Below are positions 26,983 through 35,248 of a DNA stretch of 64,000 bases, piece by piece; within the stretch, counting starts at the first letter, position 1; each line of letters opens with the position of its first letter. Where the stretch lies: contig NZ_SLXH01000005.1 in NCBI RefSeq assembly GCF_004341365.1, forward strand, positions 1 through 64,000, given 5' to 3'. A program made the translations under genes and the position numbers. The notes beneath the pieces were generated by a model. That model was not told the origin of the DNA and searched no databases. It saw nothing but the letters and a program-made list of their open reading frames with translations. This DNA comes from Simplicispira metamorpha. Lineage in GTDB: Bacteria; Pseudomonadota; Gammaproteobacteria; Burkholderiales; Burkholderiaceae_C.

Positions 26983-28367
26983 TGCCACCCCACACGCCTG
27001 AACTGCTGCTGCCCGCTGGCTCGCTCGACAAGATGCGCGCCGCCTACGACTTTGGCGCCGACGCGGTGTATGCGGGCCAGCCACGCTACTCCTTGCGCGC
27101 GCGCAACAACGAGTTCCGGCTGGAACAAATCGGCATCGGCATTGCCGAGGCGCACGCGCGGGGCAAGAAGTTCTTTGTCACCAGCAACCTGCTGCCGCAC
27201 AACGACAAGGTGCGCACCTACCTGCGCGACATAGAGCCGGTGATTGCCATGCAGCCCGACGCGCTCATCATGGCCGACCCGGGCCTGATCATGATGGTGC
27301 GCGAGCGCTGGCCGCAGGTGCCTATCCACCTCTCGGTGCAGGCCAACACCACCAACACGGCGGCGGTGAAGTTCTGGCAGCGCATGGGCGTGGCGCGCAT
27401 CATCCTGTCGCGCGAGCTGAGCCTGGACGAGGTCGAGCGCATCCGCCAGGACTGCCCGGACATGGAGATCGAAGTGTTCGTGCATGGCGCGCTGTGCATT
27501 GCCTACTCGGGGCGCTGCCTGCTCTCGGGCTACTTCAACCGGCGCGACCCGAATCAGGGCACCTGCACCAACGCCTGCCGCTGGAGCTACGCCACCCACA
27601 GCGCGGGCGTGGACGGCAACACCGGCGAGGCGGCGGCCATCGGTGCGTCTGGTGCGTCTGGCGAAGGCAGCGGTGACGGGGGCGGTAGCAGCGCTGGCCA
27701 TGGCTGCGGCAGTGACCACAGCGCGCATGGGGCTGCAACAGCCCAGCCCATCGCGTGGCTGGACGCTGCGCCACCGGCCAGCGCCCGTGCGTCGGCACTG
27801 GACGACGGCCCCGGCAGCTACATCATGAACAGCAAGGATTTGCGCGCCGTCGAGCATGTGGCCCGGCTCACGGCCATCGGTGTCGATTCGCTCAAGGTGG
27901 AAGGGCGCACCAAAAGCCTGTACTACGTGGCCCGCACCGCGCAGGTGTACCGCCGCGCCATCGACGACGCCGTGGCCGGGCGGCCTTTTGACCCGTCGCT
28001 GCTGCACGATCTGGAAGGCTTGTCCAATCGCGGCTACACCGCTGGCCTGCTGGAGCAGCGCCCGGCCCACGATTACCAGAACTACGACAGCGGCCACTCG
28101 GCCAACCAGCGCAGCCAGTTTGTGGGCGAGGTGCGCAGCGTGCAAGACGGCTGGGCCGAGATCGAAACCAAAAACCACTTCGCCGTGGGCGACCTGATCG
28201 AAGTCATCCACCCCAGCGGCAACACCACGCTGCGCCTGGCCGCCATGCGCGGCGCCGAGGGCCAGCCGCTGGCGGTGGCGCAGGGCCACCCGGTGCGGGT
28301 GTGGATTGCGCTGCCCGAGCGCTACGCGGGCGCCCTGCTGGCACGGGTGTTCGAGCCGGCGCAGTGA
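26982..28367 (+). CDS. trhP: U32-family tRNA hydroxylation protein TrhP (YegQ)
   Basis: A 461-residue U32 'peptidase' family protein related to E. coli YegQ/TrhP, needed for prephenate-dependent 5-hydroxyuridine at tRNA position 34. Markers: ELLLPAGSLDKMRAAYDFGA, DAVYAGQPRYSLRARN, the U32 signature EVFVHGALCIAYSGRC, then SGYFNRRDPNQGTCTNACRW with iron-sulfur cysteines. Between about residues 207 and 273 there is a Gly/Ser/Ala/His-rich insertion (GASGASGEGSGDGGGSS) not typical of E. coli YegQ; the core resumes at GPGSYIMNSKDLRAVEH. ATG 26982 overlaps the ttcA stop. Confidence 0.92.
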   Translation: MPPHTPELLLPAGSLDKMRAAYDFGADAVYAGQPRYSLRARNNEFRLEQIGIGIAEAHARGKKFFVTSNLLPHNDKVRTYLRDIEPVIAMQPDALIMADPGLIMMVRERWPQVPIHLSVQANTTNTAAVKFWQRMGVARIILSRELSLDEVERIRQDCPDMEIEVFVHGALCIAYSGRCLLSGYFNRRDPNQGTCTNACRWSYATHSAGVDGNTGEAAAIGASGASGEGSGDGGGSSAGHGCGSDHSAHGAATAQPIAWLDAAPPASARASALDDGPGSYIMNSKDLRAVEHVARLTAIGVDSLKVEGRTKSLYYVARTAQVYRRAIDDAVAGRPFDPSLLHDLEGLSNRGYTAGLLEQRPAHDYQNYDSGHSANQRSQFVGEVRSVQDGWAEIETKNHFAVGDLIEVIHPSGNTTLRLAAMRGAEGQPLAVAQGHPVRVWIALPERYAGALLARVFEPAQ

Positions 28368-28440
28368 TGCAAGCTGGCCTGCTGCGCGCCCGGTGCCTGG
28401 GTCGGCAGCGTGGCAGGCACTGGGCGCCGGGCTGCGGCTG

Positions 28441-28500
28441 ATTTATAGTCAAATCCGGCTCCCGCGCTGGCACAGCAAGCGCAAGCAGCTATCAAAAAAA
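28441..28500 (-). repeat. Dispersed intergenic element, copy F (reverse)
   Basis: Read on the reverse strand: TTTTTTTGATAGCTGCTTGC, then the GCCAGCGCGGGAG core and GGATTTGACTATAAAT. AGCTATC is repeated directly just beyond its end (28502-28508). Confidence 0.68.
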
Positions 28501-28565
28501 GAGCTATCAGGCGACAGCGGGCGCCCGGTAGCCGCCTGTATCCCTCCCGCAACCGGGGTAACGGC

Positions 28566-30002
28566 ATGAGCATGCAGATTGATCCTTCGCACCTCCCAGT
28601 CCAGGGCGCCCCCGGGGCAGCCCCGGTCGCTGGCACCGCGCCGGTCGCATCGGTCGCACCCGTCACACCGGCTCCGCCCGGAACGCCCGCGGCGCCCGCC
28701 CCCGCCCCGGTGGCCGCAGCACCCGCCCAGACCACGCAGGTGAACATTTCGCCGCAAGCGCGCCAGACCGTGGGCGAGGCCGCTGCCGCCCTGCAACGCC
28801 AGGGCTTGCTGCTGGATGCGCTGGCCACGGCAGCGGGCGTTCCTGCACCGGGCGCACCAGGGGCAGGGGGCGCAGGCGCGCCCGGCAGCCCCGCCACGGC
28901 AGCAACGCCCAGCCAGGCGCTGGCAGCAGCCGTCTTGGCCAATGCCACCGGCAACGCGGCCCGCAGCGCCAGCAGCAGCACGGGTGCCAGCGCCCTGCTC
29001 GGCACCAGCGCCACCGGCACCACGCCGGGCACCACCGTGCAGGCGCTGGCTGCGCCAGCGGGCACGGCCCCGGCCATGGCCATGGCCACGGGCGCCACCG
29101 TAGCGGTGCCGTCTGCCGGTGCGGCGGCATCCGTGGCCTCCAGACCATCGGTGGTGGCAGGCCCGCAAGGGCCGGGGGCGGCCACGGGCCCTGCGCCCAC
29201 CACCAGCGCGACACCCACCTGGCCCAGCGGCGGGGTCAGCGCGCCGCTGCAATCGCTGCTGGGGTCGCTGGTGCAACAGGCCACCGCCGCCGTGCTGCCC
29301 CAGCGGGTGCTGGCCATCCAACCCTGGCCACCGGCGCTACACGCCCAGGTCGATGGCGCGGCGGCGGGGCCGCGCGGTGGGGCCAACGGCCCGGCCCCGG
29401 CGCCGCTGCAAACCTGGCTGGTGCGCCAGGGTGTGGTGCAAACACCCGAAGGCGCCCGGGGCGTGTCGATGACGGTGCGGGTGCCAGCGCCCTGGCTGCA
29501 AGCGCTGGAGCAGGCACAGACAGAGGCCACGCCCACCCGGTCGTGGCAGGTGTGGCTGATACCCACCTTGCCCACGGCGCCCCCGCCCGCGCCCCCGGCG
29601 CTGCAAGCAGCGTTTGCCGGGCCATCGCAGGCGCTGCAATCGGGCACGTTTGCGCTGGCGCTGGAGTCGCCCGGCGGCGGGGCGGCGCGCACCAGCGCCT
29701 TGCTCACGCTGGAGTTGCAGCCGCTCTTGCCAGCCCCCGCCGCAGCCCAGCTGGCGGTGTATGGCCGTGATTTGCCGCACCAGCGCCAAGACCCCTGGCT
29801 GCAAATGGCAGCGCTGCAAGCCAGCGGCCAGGTCGAGCGCGATGAAGACCGCGCCCGCCACGGCAGCGCCGCGCTGTGCGATACCCCCGACTGCCCCTAC
29901 CTGGGCCGCGCCGCCTGTGTGCAGCCGTTTTGTGCGGCGCTGCGCGTAGTGCCCCAGGTGGGCGCCGCTGCGGCGCTGGGGCCGGGCCCCCACACGCCCT
30001 AA
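28566..30002 (+). CDS. Unknown Pro/Ala-rich protein with C-terminal four-cysteine motif
   Basis: A 478-residue protein I do not recognise. Residues 1-55 and about 95-235 are low-complexity Ala/Pro/Gly/Thr. Between them is a short helical island (QVNISPQARQTVGEAAAALQ). The C-terminal 200 residues look folded (LQTWLVRQGVVQTPEGARGV, SWQVWLIPTLP, AQLAVYGRDLPHQRQDPWLQ). A C-x4-C-x7-C-x4-C motif at about 438-456 (CDTPDC, then AACVQPFC) suggests a metal or disulfide site. The layout faintly recalls FliK-type proteins, but no FliK core is evident. GGGGT precedes the ATG. A long antisense frame across it is a composition shadow. Confidence 0.7.
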   Translation: MSMQIDPSHLPVQGAPGAAPVAGTAPVASVAPVTPAPPGTPAAPAPAPVAAAPAQTTQVNISPQARQTVGEAAAALQRQGLLLDALATAAGVPAPGAPGAGGAGAPGSPATAATPSQALAAAVLANATGNAARSASSSTGASALLGTSATGTTPGTTVQALAAPAGTAPAMAMATGATVAVPSAGAAASVASRPSVVAGPQGPGAATGPAPTTSATPTWPSGGVSAPLQSLLGSLVQQATAAVLPQRVLAIQPWPPALHAQVDGAAAGPRGGANGPAPAPLQTWLVRQGVVQTPEGARGVSMTVRVPAPWLQALEQAQTEATPTRSWQVWLIPTLPTAPPPAPPALQAAFAGPSQALQSGTFALALESPGGGAARTSALLTLELQPLLPAPAAAQLAVYGRDLPHQRQDPWLQMAALQASGQVERDEDRARHGSAALCDTPDCPYLGRAACVQPFCAALRVVPQVGAAAALGPGPHTP

Positions 30003-30036
30003 CGGGCTGGGGGGCGCCGCACCCGCGCCCAGAAGC

Positions 30037-31347
30037 TCAGGGGTACAAACCGCGCATTTCGCGGGCGCGCAGGATGCGCGTGCAGGCCACGATGAAGGTG
30101 GCCGTGCGCAGGCTCACGCGGTGCTCCTGGGCCACCTGCCAGACGCCGTCAAACGCCTCTTTCATGATGCGCACCAAGCGCGCGTTGATCTCGTCCTCGC
30201 TCCAGAAGAAGCTGGAAAAGTCCTGCACCCACTCAAAGTAGCTCACCGTCACGCCGCCCGCGTTGGCGATCACGTCGGGCAGCACCAGCACGCCCTTGTC
30301 GTGCAGGATGTCGTCGGCCTCGGGGGTGGTGGGGCCGTTGGCGCCCTCGATCACCAGCTTGGCCTGGATGCGCGCAGCGTTGTCTTGCGTGATCTGGCCT
30401 TCCAGCGCAGCGGGGATGAGGATGTCGCAGGCCACACCCCAAAAATCAGCGGGCGCCATGGCCTCGGCACCGGCAAAACCGCCCACGCCGCCGTGCGCTT
30501 TCACATGGGCCAACAGCGCTGGCACATCCAGGCCGCTGGAGTGGCAGATGGTGCCGGTGTGGTCTTGCACCGCCACCACCTTGGCACCGGCCTCGGCAAA
30601 CAGCTTGGCGGCTGTGCCGCCCACGTTGCCAAAGCCCTGTACGGCCACGCGCGCGCCCTCCAGCACCAGCCCCGTGCGCCGGGCCGCCTCCACGCCCACC
30701 GTGAACACGCCGCGCCCCGTGGCCTCCACACGCCCCAGCGAGCCGCCCAGCTCCACCGGTTTGCCCGTGACCACGCCGGTGGCGGTGGCGCCGGTGTTCA
30801 TGGAATAAGTGTCCATCATCCAGGCCATGATCTGGCCGTTGGTGTTCACGTCGGGGGCGGGAATGTCTTTGCTGGGGCCGATCAGCAGGCCGATCTCGCT
30901 GGTGTAGCGGCGCGTCAGGCGCTCGAGTTCGCCGCGCGAGAGGGTTTGGGGATCGACGCGCACGCCGCCCTTGGCACCGCCGTAGGGCACGTTGACGGCG
31001 GCGTTCTTGATCGACATCCAGGCCGACAGCGCCATCACCTCCGACAGCGTCACGTCCTGGTGAAACCGCACGCCGCCCTTGCCCGGGCCGCGCGAGAGGT
31101 TGTGTTGTACGCGGTAGCCCTCAAAGTGGGCGATGGTGCCGTTGTCCAGCTCGATGGGCACGTCCACGATCAGGATGCGCTTGGGGCGCTTCAAAGTCTC
31201 GACCCAGCGCGAGAGGTTGCCCAGGTAGGGCGTCACGCGCTCGACCTGTTGCAGGTAAGTGCCCCAGGGGCCAAGGTGCTCGGCTTGCAGGTACGAGGGC
31301 AGGGCGTGCGTGGGCACGGCGGGGGTGCTGGGGGTGAAAGACGACAT
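30037..31347 (-). CDS. gdhA: Glutamate dehydrogenase (Glu/Leu/Phe/Val family)
   Basis: A 436-residue oxidative deaminase converting glutamate to 2-oxoglutarate and ammonia. Landmarks: [20 protein letters not shown] with the substrate lysine, [20 protein letters not shown] with the catalytic lysine, [20 protein letters not shown], and the nucleotide-binding [20 protein letters not shown] with GFGNVG. Length fits the NAD-type hexameric family. ATG 31347 has AGGAGAG upstream. Coenzyme choice cannot be settled by eye. Confidence 0.94.
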   Translation of the reverse strand: MSSFTPSTPAVPTHALPSYLQAEHLGPWGTYLQQVERVTPYLGNLSRWVETLKRPKRILIVDVPIELDNGTIAHFEGYRVQHNLSRGPGKGGVRFHQDVTLSEVMALSAWMSIKNAAVNVPYGGAKGGVRVDPQTLSRGELERLTRRYTSEIGLLIGPSKDIPAPDVNTNGQIMAWMMDTYSMNTGATATGVVTGKPVELGGSLGRVEATGRGVFTVGVEAARRTGLVLEGARVAVQGFGNVGGTAAKLFAEAGAKVVAVQDHTGTICHSSGLDVPALLAHVKAHGGVGGFAGAEAMAPADFWGVACDILIPAALEGQITQDNAARIQAKLVIEGANGPTTPEADDILHDKGVLVLPDVIANAGGVTVSYFEWVQDFSSFFWSEDEINARLVRIMKEAFDGVWQVAQEHRVSLRTATFIVACTRILRAREMRGLYP

Positions 31348-31483
31348 GGTGCGCTCTCCTTGCGGTGGGGTGAAGGTGTGCAGGATAGACCTGCGCAGGC
31401 CGCCTGTCCAAGGCCGATTCAGAGGGGGCCATATGCCGGCCTTGCATGGCCTGCACCGCCTTGCCGGGAGAAGCAAATTGCTC

Positions 31484-31543
31484 TGTTTTTGATAGCTTTA
31501 AACGCACACCCAGCGGGCTTTAGAGGCCAAAAACACCTGAAAA
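31484..31543 (+). repeat. Dispersed intergenic element, copy G (forward)
   Basis: TGTTTTTGATAGCTTTAAAC at the start and TTTAGAGGCCAAAAACACC near the end. It lies between gdhA and the PPK2 gene. Confidence 0.65.
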
Positions 31544-31552
31544 TTGCGCAGA

Positions 31553-32446
31553 TTACTCCACCGTGAAGTGCTCCAGCGCTGGGTCGCCGCTGGGGTAGCG
31601 CAGATCGAGGTTGTGCAGCACCTCGCGCAACAGCGTGGCGATCATCAGGTTGCGGTGGGTTTTGGAGTCGGAGGGCACCACTGTCCAGGGCGCCCAGGGC
31701 GTGTGCGTGGCCGCCAGCAGCTGCTCGTAGGCGCGCTGGTAGTCTGCCCACTGCTTGCGCACGGCGATGTCGCCCATGTCGAACTTCCAGTGCTTGGCCG
31801 GGTCGTCCAGGCGCTCTTGCAGGCGCTGGCGCTGCTCGTCAAAGCCGATGTGCAGGAAGAACTTGACCACCACCGTGCCCGTCTCGCTGAGCATGCGCTC
31901 GAAGTCGTTGATGTGCGCCAGGCGCTGGCGCTGCTGCTCGGGCGTGATCCAGCCGTTGACCACGGGCACCAGCACGTCCTCGTAGTGGCTGCGGTTGAAC
32001 ACCGTCAACTCGCCCGCACCGGGCACCTGCTGGTGGATGCGCCACAGGTAGTCGTGTGCGCGCTCCACCTCTGTGGGGGCCTTCCAGCCCACGGCGTGTA
32101 CGCCCAGCGCGCTCATGCGGCCAAACACGCCACGGATGGTGCCGTCTTTGCCCGAGGTGTCCATGCCTTGCAGCACCACCAGCAGCTTGTAGCGCTTGTC
32201 GGCGTAGAGCAGGTTTTGCAGATCGTCCAGCTCCTGCGCCAGGGCTTCGACCACCGCTTTGTCCTGCACCTTGTCGCCACTGGAGAAGGGTTTGGCCGCA
32301 GCGTCCAGGGCGTTGAGCGAAAACGCTTTCTTGCCGTTGCCGTTGCCGTTCTTGCCGACCTTGTCCGGGTCGACCAGTGGTGCGGGTTGCCATGGCGCCC
32401 AGCGGTGCACCAGTTCCTTGTTTTTGCTGTCAAAGGGCGAGGTCAT
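31553..32446 (-). CDS. ppk2: Polyphosphate kinase 2 family protein
   Basis: A 297-residue single-domain PPK2, which transfers phosphate between polyphosphate and nucleotides. Walker A: VLQGMDTSGKDGTIRGVFG; Walker B and lid: TVFNRSHYEDVLVP; then a lid with RQRLAHINDFERML and the WKFDMGDIAVRKQWADYQ block typical of the family. About 300 residues with one domain is the short form acting on NMP/NDP. Glycine/asparagine-rich tract at about 31-38 (KNGNGNGKK). It is the gene before gdhA on the reverse strand order, separated by a repeat copy. Confidence 0.92.
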   Translation of the reverse strand: MTSPFDSKNKELVHRWAPWQPAPLVDPDKVGKNGNGNGKKAFSLNALDAAAKPFSSGDKVQDKAVVEALAQELDDLQNLLYADKRYKLLVVLQGMDTSGKDGTIRGVFGRMSALGVHAVGWKAPTEVERAHDYLWRIHQQVPGAGELTVFNRSHYEDVLVPVVNGWITPEQQRQRLAHINDFERMLSETGTVVVKFFLHIGFDEQRQRLQERLDDPAKHWKFDMGDIAVRKQWADYQRAYEQLLAATHTPWAPWTVVPSDSKTHRNLMIATLLREVLHNLDLRYPSGDPALEHFTVE

Positions 32447-32500
32447 GTGTGCTTCCGAAGGAGGAGGGGAGGGCCAGCATAAAACACGGGCGCACCGGAC

Positions 32501-33454
32501 TCAGGCCAGGGGCGGCACGGGCGCGGTGCGCGCGGCCACGTCGGCCTGCATCAGTGCCACAAAGCGCTGTGCGCCCAGGCCCTGCGGGCGCTCTTTGGAC
32601 CACACCAGATCCACCCACAGCTCCGTGCCGTTGCTGAGGTTGTCAAACGGCATCTGCACCAGGGTGCCCGCCGCAATGCGCGTGCGCACCAGCGCCAGCG
32701 GCTGCCAGCCCCAGCCCAGGCCCGCCTCGATCAGCCCGAGGGCGGCAATGTGGTTGTCGGTGCGCCAGTGGTGGCGGGCGAACACAAAGCGCGCATCGCT
32801 GTGGGCCAGGTCGCGCCCGGCCACCACGATCTGGCGCGTGGTGGTCAGGTGCTCTTCGCGCAGCCGGGCGCTGTCGGGGTTCTGGCCGCGCGCCACGGCG
32901 GCGGCGCGGGCCGCTTGCAGCACGGGGTGCTGGGGCGCCATCACGGCCACCAGGGTTTCGCTGCCCACTTCCTGAAAGCCCTCGCGCCCGTCGATGCTGG
33001 GGCGTTCAAACACCAGGGCCAGCTGCGCGCGCCCGGTGTGCAGCAAATCCAGCGCATCGGCCTGCGGCGCGGCCAGCACCTCGACCTGCAACAGCGGGTA
33101 CTCCTGCGCCAGCGCCGCCAGCGGGCCGCTCCAGGGGGCCGCCAGCAGTTCGGGGGCAATGGCCAGCGTCAGCCGCTCCTCCAGCCCCTGGGTCAGCGCC
33201 AGCGCCTGGGCGTTGAGTTGCTGCAACTGCGCCGCCAGCAGCCGCGCCTGGGGTTCGAGCGCGCGCGCTGCCGCCGTGGGGCGGGGTTCGCGGCCCATGC
33301 GCTCGAACAGCAACACGTCGAGTTCGGCCTCCAGGTGGCCCACGGCCATGCTGACCGCCGAGGGCACGCGCCCCAGCGCGCGCGCCGCCGCCGAGAAAGA
33401 GCCGTGGTCCAGCACGGCCAGAAAAACCTGCACGCTGTCAGAAGAAAAAGCCAT
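32501..33454 (-). CDS. LysR-family transcriptional regulator (AceR-like position)
   Basis: A 317-residue LysR regulator. The N-terminal winged helix-turn-helix reads VQVFLAVLDHGSFSAAARAL then GRVPSAVSMAVGHLEAELDV, followed by a linker helix and a periplasmic-binding-like effector domain (LTLAIAPELLAAPW onward). It is divergent from a PACE efflux gene with a 103-bp shared region, the same arrangement as AceR-AceI in Acinetobacter. It probably activates the efflux gene in response to biocide or polyamine-like ligands; the ligand is inference. A TCAGT-AAA-ACTGA palindrome lies between them. Confidence 0.9.
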   Translation of the reverse strand: MAFSSDSVQVFLAVLDHGSFSAAARALGRVPSAVSMAVGHLEAELDVLLFERMGREPRPTAAARALEPQARLLAAQLQQLNAQALALTQGLEERLTLAIAPELLAAPWSGPLAALAQEYPLLQVEVLAAPQADALDLLHTGRAQLALVFERPSIDGREGFQEVGSETLVAVMAPQHPVLQAARAAAVARGQNPDSARLREEHLTTTRQIVVAGRDLAHSDARFVFARHHWRTDNHIAALGLIEAGLGWGWQPLALVRTRIAAGTLVQMPFDNLSNGTELWVDLVWSKERPQGLGAQRFVALMQADVAARTAPVPPLA

Positions 33455-33496
33455 GGCGGAAAAGGCGCTGCGCCTGCCAGAAAAACCACCAATCTA

Positions 33497-33546
33497 TCAG
33501 TAAAACTGAAATAAGTTGACTTAACGTTTCAGAAAACAATGAATAC
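33497..33546 (+). promoter_or_regulatory. Palindrome and probable promoter of the PACE efflux gene
   Basis: TCAGTAAAACTGA (33497-33509) is a perfect inverted repeat around AAA and may be the LysR site. Just downstream are TTGACT (33516-33521) and, after 17-19 bp, ATGAATAC as a weak -10. Transcription would start only a few bases before the ATG at 33558, so the message may be almost leaderless. Confidence 0.4.
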
Positions 33547-33557
33547 ATTCGCCCCCT

Positions 33558-34007
33558 ATGCACCACAAACCTCCTTTGATTCCGGGCCTCTACGGCCTGC
33601 GCCGCCGCGTGGTCTATGTCACGCTGTACGAGTTGATCGCCATCGCCGCCGCCACCGTGGGGTTGGCCCTGCTGTCGGGGCAGGGCGCGGGGCATTCGGG
33701 GGTGGTGGCGCTGGTGGCCTCGGTGATTGCCGTGCTGTGGAACCTAGCGTTCAACGCACTGTTTGAGCGCTGGGAGTCGCGCCAGGCTGTGCGCGGGCGC
33801 AGCATGGCGCGGCGCATGGCCCATGCCATCGGCTTTGAGGGTGGGCTGGCGCTGATCCTGATACCCATCTTTGCCTGGTGGTTTGGCGTGACGCTGTGGC
33901 AGGCGCTGGTCATGGACATCGGGCTGGTGGTGTTCTTCCTGTGCTACACCTTTGCCTTCAACTGGGGCTTTGACCGGGTGTTTGGCCTGCCCGCCTCGGC
34001 AGCCTGA
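33558..34007 (+). CDS. PACE-family efflux transporter (AceI-like)
   Basis: A 149-residue inner-membrane protein with four transmembrane helices in two tandem BTP (bacterial transmembrane pair) units. The first unit starts GLYGLRRRVVYVTLYELIAI, including the membrane-embedded glutamate of the PACE family; WNLAFNALFERWE carries the conserved Asn and Trp; the second unit repeats the plan at FEGGLALILIPIFAWWFGV and ends FNWGFDRVFGLP. PACE proteins export chlorhexidine, acriflavine and polyamine-like cations by proton exchange. Paired with a divergent LysR gene. Confidence 0.92.
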   Translation: MHHKPPLIPGLYGLRRRVVYVTLYELIAIAAATVGLALLSGQGAGHSGVVALVASVIAVLWNLAFNALFERWESRQAVRGRSMARRMAHAIGFEGGLALILIPIFAWWFGVTLWQALVMDIGLVVFFLCYTFAFNWGFDRVFGLPASAA

Positions 34008-34069
34008 GGGAATGGCGTCTGGCAGGCAGCCGGTAAGCTCAGGCCCACCGCATTGCCCCAGACAACACC

Positions 34070-34135
34070 ATGAACCTTATCGAACAGCCATTCTTCAACC
34101 GCGTTGCCCCTGACCAGGTTCGGTGTCGTCATTGA
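34070..34135 (+). CDS. Short open frame before the ATPase gene, possibly a gene remnant
   Basis: ATG at 34070 followed by 20 codons (MNLIEQPFFNRVAPDQVRCR, then H) and TGA at 34133-34135, ending 15 bp before the ATPase start. No clear ribosome site and no recognised relative. It could be a leader peptide or the 5' end of a gene cut off when the ATPase/DUF4276 pair inserted. Confidence 0.2.
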   Translation: MNLIEQPFFNRVAPDQVRCRH

Positions 34136-34150
34136 CGGGGGAACGTTCTG

Positions 34151-35248
34151 ATGAAACTCAAAACCGTCACCCTGCGTGGCTACAAATCCATCGCCAATCT
34201 GGAAGCCTTCGAACTGCGCAACCTCAACGTGCTGATCGGTGCCAATGGCGCAGGTAAAAGCAACTTTATTGGCATCTTCAAGTTGCTGGCGGCGCTGGCA
34301 GATGGCAATCTACAGACCTTCGTACAGAAACAAGGCGGGCCGGATGCCTTGTTACATGGCAGCCGCAAGCGCACACAACAGATCGACGCTGAGATTTATT
34401 TCGAACCTGGGTATCAAGGAATTAGCAACGGCTACCGCATCAGCCTGACGCCCACAGCGGACAACCGTCTGATCTTTAGCCGCGAAGAAACCTGGATCGA
34501 CGGCCATTACGCAGCCAAGGCTATTTCGCTCGGCACAGCGCACGACGAAGCCAAGTTACGCGATGACCAGCAAGCTGTCAGCACCTATGTGCGTCCGGCA
34601 ATGCAAAGCTGGCGGCAGTACCACTTTCACGATACCGGCGACTCTGCCGCCGTGAAGCGCCCGCACGGTAGCAATGACAACCTGCGCCTGAAGTCGTCGG
34701 CGGACAATCTGGCTGCGTATCTGGCCATGCTCAAAAAAACATTCCCCGATGCCTACCAGCGCATCGTGGACACCATCAAGCTGGCGGCGCCCTTCTTTGG
34801 CGGTTTTGTGATCCGCGACCCCTTGCCCGAGAACATTGAGCTGGAGTGGTTCGAGCAGACTGATCCGGATACCCCCTACAAGGCGCATGTGCTCTCCGAT
34901 GGCACCTTGCGCTTTATTTGTCTGACCACGCTGCTGATGCAGCCCGCCCACCTGCTGCCTGACACGGTGCTGATCGATGAGCCAGAACTGGGCTTGCACC
35001 CCTATGCCATCAATCTGCTGGCGGACATGCTCAAGCAGGTGGCGGAAACCAAGCAGGTGATCGTTTCCACCCAATCGGTAGAGTTGCTCAATGCCTTTGA
35101 GCCGCAAGATGTAGTGGTTGTGGAGCGCGAAAGTGGCACGACGGTGCTCAAGCGGCTTGATCCGGAGGAATTGAAGGACTGGCTGGAGGACTACAACCTC
35201 GGCGACTTGTGGAAGCGCAACGTGCTGGGCGGGAGGCCGACCCGATGA
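34151..35248 (+). CDS. AAA-family ATPase (OLD/ABC-like), partner of a DUF4276 protein
   Basis: A 365-residue ABC/SMC-like ATPase of the AAA_21 type. Walker A: LNVLIGANGAGKSNFIGIFK (residues about 28-47); signature-like LSDGTLRFICLTTLL at about 246; Walker B TVLIDEPELGLHPYAINLLA at about 272-290; and a His-switch-like VIVSTQSVELLNAF. It ends with an acidic helix (LEDYNLGDLWKRNVLGG) shared by ATPases of OLD-like pairs. Its stop overlaps the next ATG by 4 bp (ATGA). Paired ATPase/TOPRIM-like proteins act as phage-defence or DNA-damage modules; no specific named system can be claimed. Confidence 0.85.
   Translation: MKLKTVTLRGYKSIANLEAFELRNLNVLIGANGAGKSNFIGIFKLLAALADGNLQTFVQKQGGPDALLHGSRKRTQQIDAEIYFEPGYQGISNGYRISLTPTADNRLIFSREETWIDGHYAAKAISLGTAHDEAKLRDDQQAVSTYVRPAMQSWRQYHFHDTGDSAAVKRPHGSNDNLRLKSSADNLAAYLAMLKKTFPDAYQRIVDTIKLAAPFFGGFVIRDPLPENIELEWFEQTDPDTPYKAHVLSDGTLRFICLTTLLMQPAHLLPDTVLIDEPELGLHPYAINLLADMLKQVAETKQVIVSTQSVELLNAFEPQDVVVVERESGTTVLKRLDPEELKDWLEDYNLGDLWKRNVLGGRPTR

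Noticed and set aside
28322-29707. A 461-codon reverse frame opposite the Pro/Ala-rich unknown gene
   Set aside because: Both strands are open because the region is low complexity. The forward frame was kept for its ribosome site, its folded C-terminal part and its cysteine motif; the reverse frame has none of these.
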